Shown here: positions 58,710 to 64,000 of the stretch, piece by piece
Numbering within the stretch: the stretch's first letter is position 1
Layout of the letters: the number at the start of each line of letters is the position of its first letter
Assembly: GCA_026710545.1 (NCBI GenBank)
Contig: JAPOQU010000124.1
Coordinates: forward strand, 1-64,000
Source of the DNA: Gammaproteobacteria bacterium
GTDB lineage: Bacteria; Pseudomonadota; Gammaproteobacteria; Eutrophobiales; Eutrophobiaceae
Length of the DNA: 64,000 nucleotides
Reading direction: 5' to 3'
Notes under the pieces: generated by a model
Told to the model about the DNA's origin: nothing
Seen by the model: only the letters and a program-made list of their open reading frames with translations
The model's database searches: none
Program-made: the position numbers and the translations under genes

Positions 58710-60297
58710 TCACTATGCCGTTTTGTTTAAAGATGTTGATTAATGGTCCCAGTTCATCCCTGTAGTGTTGCCATTTTCCCACGGATGACTGGTATATCGG
58801 CTGCCTCACCTGTACTGCACTGGCTGTGGTGGCCGGAGCCGGGTTATTATGGAATTCAATGCACTGCGGTTCCCAACCCAGGTTACAGTATTCCAGTAAT
58901 TTCCTCACTTCCGCTTCCGTATTCTCAACAATATCCTCATAGGCCACACAATACAGCGCATCTCCCAGCACGTCCCGCCAGTGGTCCACCAGGCGTCGAT
59001 AGGCAAGGTAGTACCTGGCAAGTTCCTTCAGGTCATATGAAAACGGATAGATGCCGATGAACATTGTTTTGTAAATTGCAAGGCATGCATCCAGAGGATC
59101 CCGCTCCAGGACTACGATTTTTGCGTTCGGCAATGCAGAGTGAATAATCCCGCAATACAGATAGTTCAGAGGTAATTTATCGATGAAATGTGGCGTATGG
59201 CCTGTCTTCGGCCTCGTGCTTTCAATATAGTTATCACCCAGCAGAGTGACGTCTGTTGCAACCGATCGGTCAATCATTTCCGTCATTTTCATTTTTGCTG
59301 CTCCTGATTTTTCCTGTATGGCCTTGACCAGGACCGAGCTGAAGTTGTTCAGTTCGCCTGCTGAATATACCTTGCTGTGATTCCCGATGATCCTGTCTAC
59401 CAGCGAGGTGCCGGTTCTGGGCAGTCCCAGGACAAAAATCGGCTCAGTGGATGCGTTGCCAGGACCGATTTTTGCCATAGTGTCTTTTGTGTATACGTCG
59501 ATTATGCGGCCGATCGCCTCGATATCGTCGGATACGTCATAGCGGGTATGGCGCCGCTGCAGGTCACAGGCGGATTTGATAAACCTGAATTGCTCGGCAT
59601 AACGCCCGATATCCTCACATTCCTTGGCGATGGCAAATCGCAATGAAATCTCACCGCGCCAGTTTGTTACGCCGGAAAGCAGTAAGTCCTTCATTTGCTC
59701 AATATGATTGTTTTTCTCCGTCCAGGTTTTCAGGTCGGCGCGGGCGTAATAGGCCTGGTAGTTGTGGGGTTCCGATTTGATGACCTGGTCAAAGTTTGCT
59801 TCGGCGCCATCCATATCTCCAATCATGCGTTGTATCAGGGCCAGGTTTGACCGGTAGAACGAACTGCCCGGTTCCTTATCCACTGCGCGCCGGCTGTAAA
59901 CCAGCGCTTTTTCCGTTTCATCACACAGGGAATACATGGTTCCAATCATGTCATTCAGTGACGCTTCGCCCGGGTTGAATGAAACCGCCTTTTCCAGTTC
60001 CGGCAGGGATTGTGAATTTTTACCGGCGCTGATATATACCCTTGCCAGCAGTAAATAGGACCGGATATTTTCCGGGGCAAGCTCAACTACTTTCCTTGCA
60101 TTTTCTATCGCATTATCGTAATTGCGCTGTGCCAGGTTTATGCTACAGAATAACGACCAGACCTGCGGTTTGTGCCGATAAGTCTTGAACAACTGGTTTG
60201 CAATATTGACGGCTTCCTGCAGTTTTCCATTTGCCAGCAGGGCTTCAGCCCTCTGAACCATGTTTCCCAATTCGTTATTGATTGTTTCCGCGGGCAT
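58696..60297 (-). CDS. TPR-repeat sulfotransferase
   Basis: A 533-residue protein. Residues 1-250 are tetratricopeptide repeats (for example VWSLFCSINLAQRNYDNAIE, then IRSYLLLARVYISAGKNSQS). The C-terminal half is a sulfotransferase domain with PIFVLGLPRTGTSLVDRIIG as the 5-prime phosphosulfate loop and VVLERDPLDACLAIYKT as the 3-prime phosphate region. It would transfer sulfate from PAPS to an acceptor, with the TPRs holding a protein or the substrate. It follows the P450 by 52 bases and precedes the MFS carrier. No PAPS synthesis genes are in the window. Confidence 0.82.
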   Translation of the reverse strand: MPAETINNELGNMVQRAEALLANGKLQEAVNIANQLFKTYRHKPQVWSLFCSINLAQRNYDNAIENARKVVELAPENIRSYLLLARVYISAGKNSQSLPELEKAVSFNPGEASLNDMIGTMYSLCDETEKALVYSRRAVDKEPGSSFYRSNLALIQRMIGDMDGAEANFDQVIKSEPHNYQAYYARADLKTWTEKNNHIEQMKDLLLSGVTNWRGEISLRFAIAKECEDIGRYAEQFRFIKSACDLQRRHTRYDVSDDIEAIGRIIDVYTKDTMAKIGPGNASTEPIFVLGLPRTGTSLVDRIIGNHSKVYSAGELNNFSSVLVKAIQEKSGAAKMKMTEMIDRSVATDVTLLGDNYIESTRPKTGHTPHFIDKLPLNYLYCGIIHSALPNAKIVVLERDPLDACLAIYKTMFIGIYPFSYDLKELARYYLAYRRLVDHWRDVLGDALYCVAYEDIVENTEAEVRKLLEYCNLGWEPQCIEFHNNPAPATTASAVQVRQPIYQSSVGKWQHYRDELGPLINIFKQNGIVNGDR

Positions 60298-60349
60298 GCC
60301 GGCTGTTTGTTATTTTCGGCCTGAAACGTACCGGTGGTTTCCGTATTCT

Positions 60350-61543
60350 TTACCGGTGGGCAAGTGTAACGTGAATTTCGCTGGAACCATATGCCAGGGG
60401 AGTTTGTGCCGGCGTGAGCCAGTCATCACCAGCCGGTTGCATGGTATATCCATTTTCCAGCAATCCCGTCATAAAGGACTTGATTACCAAGCGCGCCAGC
60501 ATGGCGCCGATACACTGGTGGATGCCTGTGCCAAACCCGAAGTGTTGTGTAGCGCCACGGGAAATATCGAACCTGTCCGGGTTTTCAAAAATGTCGCCAT
60601 CGCGATTTGCAGATAACATCCATACAAGTACCGTGTCTCCTGCGTTGATTTCTTCATGCCCTAGCGCGGTATTTCGGGTTGCCACCCTTACCATGCACTT
60701 GACACAACCATAATAGCGCAAGGTTTCTTCGATAGCGGGACCCAGCAAATTTTTATCCACTGCCAATCGTTGAAACTGTCCGGGATTTTCAAGCAATGCG
60801 CGCAATAAATTACCTATTACTGTAGAAATTGTATCAACACCGGCAAAACTCAGTATTGCCACGATATCAATGAAAATCTCCCTGGTTACGACCCTGGGGT
60901 TACTCTCATGCAGATTATTGATATATTGCAAGGCGGAATTTTCACCCGTATGACTGGCTGAATCGATCATATCGATTATATATTCCCGGACCTCCTTAAA
61001 TACCCTGTCGAGACGTTCCTCCCTGTCACTGTAACCGGAATTTCTGAAATAAAGATAACCCTCATTTTGGACCACCTCACGGGCCCAGTGCAGCGCCTTT
61101 TTCGAGTCATTGTGATCGAGGCCGAGGAATTTGCACATGGCAAAAGATGCCAGCGGGTCAGCAATATCACTGACTATATTGACGGATCTGCCATGCTCCA
61201 TATTGTTCAGCAGTTCGATACTCTTTTCTCGTACTACCTTATCCAGCCAGTGAATTCTCTTGCGGTTGAATAACGGATCAAATAACTCTCGCATCCGGGT
61301 ATGTACCGATGGATTCCGGAACAGGGTTTCCCCTCCGACAAGCGGTTTGTCATGGTTGGCGATCCCCTGAAAAGAGAAATCATTGTCATTCCGGCAAACG
61401 TAACGCACATCGGCGTATTTGAATACGGAAACACACGGGACGGCAGTTTCTTCGTGCCGGTAGACGGGTTTATTGGAGCGAAACCACTCGAGGACCGGAA
61501 AGGGATCATTATGGAACTCAGGAGAAAGGAAATCCGGTTTCAT
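60350..61543 (-). CDS. Cytochrome P450
   Basis: A 397-residue P450. The I-helix motif is ILSFAGVDTIST, the ExxR motif is EETLRYYG, and the haem loop is FGFGTGIHQCIGAMLAR with Cys344 as ligand. It differs from the P450 at 30690 along its whole length, so it is not a recent duplicate. It is the first gene of a minus-strand operon with the TPR-sulfotransferase and an MFS carrier. Its ATG is six bases from the shared palindromic operator. No dedicated redox partner is present. Confidence 0.9.
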   Translation of the reverse strand: MKPDFLSPEFHNDPFPVLEWFRSNKPVYRHEETAVPCVSVFKYADVRYVCRNDNDFSFQGIANHDKPLVGGETLFRNPSVHTRMRELFDPLFNRKRIHWLDKVVREKSIELLNNMEHGRSVNIVSDIADPLASFAMCKFLGLDHNDSKKALHWAREVVQNEGYLYFRNSGYSDREERLDRVFKEVREYIIDMIDSASHTGENSALQYINNLHESNPRVVTREIFIDIVAILSFAGVDTISTVIGNLLRALLENPGQFQRLAVDKNLLGPAIEETLRYYGCVKCMVRVATRNTALGHEEINAGDTVLVWMLSANRDGDIFENPDRFDISRGATQHFGFGTGIHQCIGAMLARLVIKSFMTGLLENGYTMQPAGDDWLTPAQTPLAYGSSEIHVTLAHR

Positions 61544-61548
61544 AATTA

Positions 61549-61568
61549 AATACTGATTTAGTAGTATT
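61549..61568. promoter_or_regulatory. Palindromic operator shared with the LLM/GFA promoter
   Basis: AATACTGATTTAGTAGTATT lies between the divergent P450 and MBL genes. Its reverse complement, AATACTACTAAATCAGTATT, differs from the site at 57004 at one base. A -10-like TATACT at 61579 for the MBL gene follows, which places the operator over the -35 region. It touches the 5-prime end of the P450 gene, six bases from its ATG. Confidence 0.7.
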
Positions 61569-61621
61569 ATGTTTACATTATACTGTATGCGTGACTGTAT
61601 ATCACATAAACGACTTGAATC

Positions 61622-62440
61622 GTGAATAACATTGATACGATTGAAAGACCGGAGATGAGGCTGCAGGAGTTACCCATTGCAGAGCAGTGGTACAGCAGCA
61701 CGACACTGGATGGTGGCATAACCCTGCTTACGGAGCCATATGTGGACCGGCTTATCCGTTGTAACATCTGGCACATAAAGGGAAGAGATCATGACCTTTT
61801 GATCGATACCGGCCTGGGGGTGTGCAGCCTGAAAGAAGCGGCCCGGGACCTGTTGGAGTCGCGGATTATTGCAGTAGCCACGCATACCCATTATGACCAT
61901 ATCGGCAACCACCATGAGTTTGATGTGCGCGCAGTGCATGAAGCGGAGGTCGAACTGATGAGCATGCCTGAGCCGGCGCCTTTATTTCTGTCCGAGTTCG
62001 GTGATCAGGCAAGTTATATTATCGAAGCAGGATATACACCGGATGAAGATCTGATTAAAGCCTTACCTTATACCGGCTTTGAACCGCATAATCATCATAT
62101 ACAGGCGGCGCCGGCAACCTGGATCCTCCAGGAAGGAGATGTTATAGACCTGGGGAATCGTGCCTTCGAGGTATTGCATCTACCCGGCCATACGCCGGGC
62201 AGTATCGGCCTGTGGGAAGCTGATACAGGCATCCTGTTTTCCGGGGATGCTATCTATGACGGGCCGTTGCTGGCCAACCTGCCGGAAGCAAACATCGATG
62301 ACTATATCGACACGATGGAGCGCCTGATAAGACTGCCGGTGCGTACCGTGCATGGGGGCCATGAGAGAAGTTTTGATCAACCACGGCTGCTGGAAATTGC
62401 AAGAAAGTACCTGGAGTCCTGGCGTGACGGCAGCACCTGA
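61622..62440 (+). CDS. Metallo-beta-lactamase-fold hydrolase
   Basis: A 272-residue MBL-fold enzyme. The zinc motif is THTHYDHIGNHHEFD; other metal ligands are in LHLPGHTPGSIGL, FSGDAIYDGPL and TVHGGHERSFD. The N-terminal region reads LITEPYVDRLIRCNIWHIKGRDHDLLIDTG. Lactonases, glyoxalases and thioesterases share this fold. It is divergent from the P450 across the operator and leads a two-gene unit with an MFS carrier. Hydrolysis of a lactone or ester made by the oxygenases is a plausible role. Confidence 0.84.
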   Translation: MNNIDTIERPEMRLQELPIAEQWYSSTTLDGGITLLTEPYVDRLIRCNIWHIKGRDHDLLIDTGLGVCSLKEAARDLLESRIIAVATHTHYDHIGNHHEFDVRAVHEAEVELMSMPEPAPLFLSEFGDQASYIIEAGYTPDEDLIKALPYTGFEPHNHHIQAAPATWILQEGDVIDLGNRAFEVLHLPGHTPGSIGLWEADTGILFSGDAIYDGPLLANLPEANIDDYIDTMERLIRLPVRTVHGGHERSFDQPRLLEIARKYLESWRDGST

Positions 62441-62449
62441 TCCCTGGGT

Positions 62450-63610
62450 TTGACTGGGACAAATACAAAGCCGGAAACCCCCGTCCACATAACCGGCATC
62501 CTTGGCGGTTATATATTCGGCATGCTCAGTCTCTGGCTGGCGCCCGTCTTTGTCGGCGAATTCATGCATGCCTACGACATTTCCGAGCAGGAAATTGGTC
62601 TGATATTCGGGTTGCAGGCTGGGGCTATCGCCCTTGTTTCACTCTACTGTTCATACAGGGTCAGCGTCCTGCGGTTAAGGAAACTTGCCTGTGCGGGCGC
62701 CGTACTTGCCTTGACGGCACACGGCTTATCTCTCATGGCGGACACATTCCAGGTGTTTACGCTGTGCCGTATCTTGGCGGGCACAGGTGAGGGCATGGCG
62801 TTCGCAGCAGCGAATACTGCAGGAGCAGCCGTTAAAAACCCGGATCGCGTATTCGCCCAGGCACAACTGGCCAGCATGTCTGTTGTTGTCGTTTTACTGT
62901 TTGCTGTCCCGGATATCACGGCCCAGTACGGGTTTCGTATGAGTTTAGGCGCAATGATCCTGGCACTCGTCGTATCAGCCCCTCTCATGACCCGGTTCCC
63001 GGTTGCCGGCATCGGGGTCGACATCAAAATCAGCGGTAAATTCAACCACTATCCACTCCCGGTACTGGGCATCAGCATATTGATCGCCTTCACGCTGGTA
63101 AACCTGAGCGATATAGGCATATGGGTGTTCAGTGAACGTATTGCGGCAGACATAGGCATGACACCGGATGCCATCTCATGGAGCCTTGGCGCGGTGACGA
63201 TTCTCGGCATGAGCGGACCCTTGCTCGCTGCCCTGCTGGGGGACCGATTTGGCCTAGTGATACCCTTGACTGCAGGATTGGTTTTGGAAGGATGCAGCGC
63301 GCTCCTGGTGGTTTACGCAACCGGTCCGATCAGTTATAGCGCGGGATTGGTCCTGCTCCTGATCAGTATAGGTTTTCTCATTCCCTATTTTCTGGGCGTC
63401 CTGGCAAGGCTTGACAAGCACGGAGCGTGGACAACCCTGTCCGGTACCATCGTGTCATTCGCCATGGCCATCGGGCCGGTTTTTTCCGGGTTTATCGCGG
63501 CTCACGCAGGTTATACCACTGTGGGCTGGTTTACGGTTGGATTTTGCTGTGCAGCGTTATCCATATTACTGGCGGTCCTGCAATCCCTGGGCAGGACTAA
63601 AGAGTACTAG
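62450..63610 (+). CDS. MFS transporter, divergent subfamily (copy 3 of 3)
   Basis: A 386-residue, 12-helix major facilitator. PVFVGEFMHAYDISEQEIGLIFGLQAGAIA and LCRILAGTGEGMAFAAANTAG align with landmarks of the genes at 45748 and 57534. It begins at TTG 62450, nine bases after the MBL stop. It probably shares the substrate range of the other two carriers. Confidence 0.82.
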   Translation: MTGTNTKPETPVHITGILGGYIFGMLSLWLAPVFVGEFMHAYDISEQEIGLIFGLQAGAIALVSLYCSYRVSVLRLRKLACAGAVLALTAHGLSLMADTFQVFTLCRILAGTGEGMAFAAANTAGAAVKNPDRVFAQAQLASMSVVVVLLFAVPDITAQYGFRMSLGAMILALVVSAPLMTRFPVAGIGVDIKISGKFNHYPLPVLGISILIAFTLVNLSDIGIWVFSERIAADIGMTPDAISWSLGAVTILGMSGPLLAALLGDRFGLVIPLTAGLVLEGCSALLVVYATGPISYSAGLVLLLISIGFLIPYFLGVLARLDKHGAWTTLSGTIVSFAMAIGPVFSGFIAAHAGYTTVGWFTVGFCCAALSILLAVLQSLGRTKEY

Positions 63611-63651
63611 CAGTGCACCATCATGGACCGGTTGGATAGGCTTTATGTCCT

Positions 63652-64000
63652 TTAAGGTAATGTGAAATCCACAGCTTCCAGTGACTGCAACATTTCAAGT
63701 GTATCGCTGGCGTACCACATGCAAGTAATCATGTTATTTTCAATGAGAAACATATCTCTAATTCTCCATGATACCCGTTTGCCATGTGCAGGTATGCCTT
63801 TGTACTCTTCTAAAAAATCCGCACTGTAAACAGCATCCACCGTTACCATGCCTGTTTCTTCACCCACAACAATATAGTTGATATCAAAGTTTTCATTGCG
63901 GAATGCCCTGTCTGATGGGCGTATGATCTGCTCCAGCACCGCTTCCTTTCCATTGACCACCCCGGCTTTTGTCCAGTCATAGCAGACAACGTCTTCTGCA
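63652..64000 (-). CDS. SnoaL-like protein, cut by the window edge
   Basis: The reading frame is open to the right end of the window, so the N-terminus lies outside. The visible 116 residues read VVCYDWTKAGVVNGKEAVLEQ, then DINYIVVGEETGMVTVDAVYSAD, and end MLQSLEAVDFTLP. This is an NTF2/SnoaL-like fold related in type to the gene at 54196. The GTG at 63958 is not likely the true start because the family sequence continues upstream. It is convergent with the MFS gene. Confidence 0.65.
   Translation of the reverse strand, partial: AEDVVCYDWTKAGVVNGKEAVLEQIIRPSDRAFRNENFDINYIVVGEETGMVTVDAVYSADFLEEYKGIPAHGKRVSWRIRDMFLIENNMITCMWYASDTLEMLQSLEAVDFTLP

Noticed and set aside
1-64000. CRISPR arrays, tRNA/rRNA genes, prophage or complete insertion sequences
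   Set aside because: No regularly spaced repeats with spacers, no cloverleaf-type sequences, and no transposase, integrase or phage structural genes were seen on either strand.

Overview
This window looks like chromosome from a Gram-negative, aerobic, heterotrophic proteobacterium. It carries two TonB-dependent receptors, Tat and lipoprotein signals, a quinol nitric oxide reductase, and many CoA-thioester and oxygenase genes. An uncultured marine or soil gammaproteobacterium is my best guess, based on the types of genes only. No rRNA, tRNA, CRISPR array, phage or complete insertion sequence is visible. No stretch over about 300 bases lacks a gene.

Layout. 0-5.5 kb: acyl-CoA synthetase and a LiuR-like MerR regulator, divergent from a fused isobutyryl-CoA mutase (icmF), with a 24-bp perfect palindrome in the icmF promoter. 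5.6-8.3 kb: two tandem exported sulfatases. 8.4-12.9 kb: an AT-richer patch of intact and decayed toxin-antitoxin modules (vapB remnant, brnT with a partner, a second vapB-like gene, HTH-nucleotidyltransferase with a stub partner, higBA), plus a membrane protein/winged-helix pair and a sirtuin. 12.9-15.2 kb: qNOR. 15.3-24.7 kb: a Tat-exported aminotransferase and RraA-like protein, a lipoprotein fragment, DUF1989, a Rieske oxygenase, a glutamine-synthetase-like ligase, a TonB receptor and an AllG-like DUF1116 protein, possibly for a nitrogenous substrate. 24.7-30 kb: an NmrA-like lipoprotein, two QueG-like Fe-S proteins, small proteins and an acyl-CoA ligase. 30-43 kb: PIN/RHH toxin-antitoxin pair, P450, an operon of PLP enzyme + Rieske alpha/beta + cysteine hydrolase, an MFS carrier, a PanE-like reductase, a CoA ligase, an M28 peptidase and a DUF5916 protein.

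43.4-52.2 kb is one compact minus-strand operon. In transcription order it encodes acyl-CoA dehydrogenase, ADP-forming acyl-CoA synthetase, crotonase, a second and unlike acyl-CoA dehydrogenase, an MFS transporter and a TonB receptor. It reads as a complete uptake-activation-oxidation route for one carboxylic acid. The two dehydrogenases carry complementary motifs and may form one heteromeric enzyme. 52.3-64 kb holds an NmrA-like protein, a ureohydrolase, SnoaL-like proteins, a Rieske-type protein lacking two of its four cluster ligands, a luciferase-like flavin oxidoreductase, a GFA protein, two MFS carriers, a TPR-sulfotransferase, a P450 and a metallo-beta-lactamase-fold hydrolase.

The strongest candidate for an undescribed system is in this last segment. 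Two divergent promoters 4.5 kb apart share a 20-bp near-palindrome with 19/20 identity. They face the LLM oxidoreductase/Rieske pair and GFA on one side, and the P450/TPR-sulfotransferase/MFS operon and MBL/MFS pair on the other. This suggests one regulon for an oxidative pathway whose substrate is unknown. Three MFS proteins between 45.7 and 63.6 kb look like paralogues of one divergent subfamily, supporting a related role for the neighbouring operon.

All protein calls are by eye from motifs and family knowledge; no database search was run.
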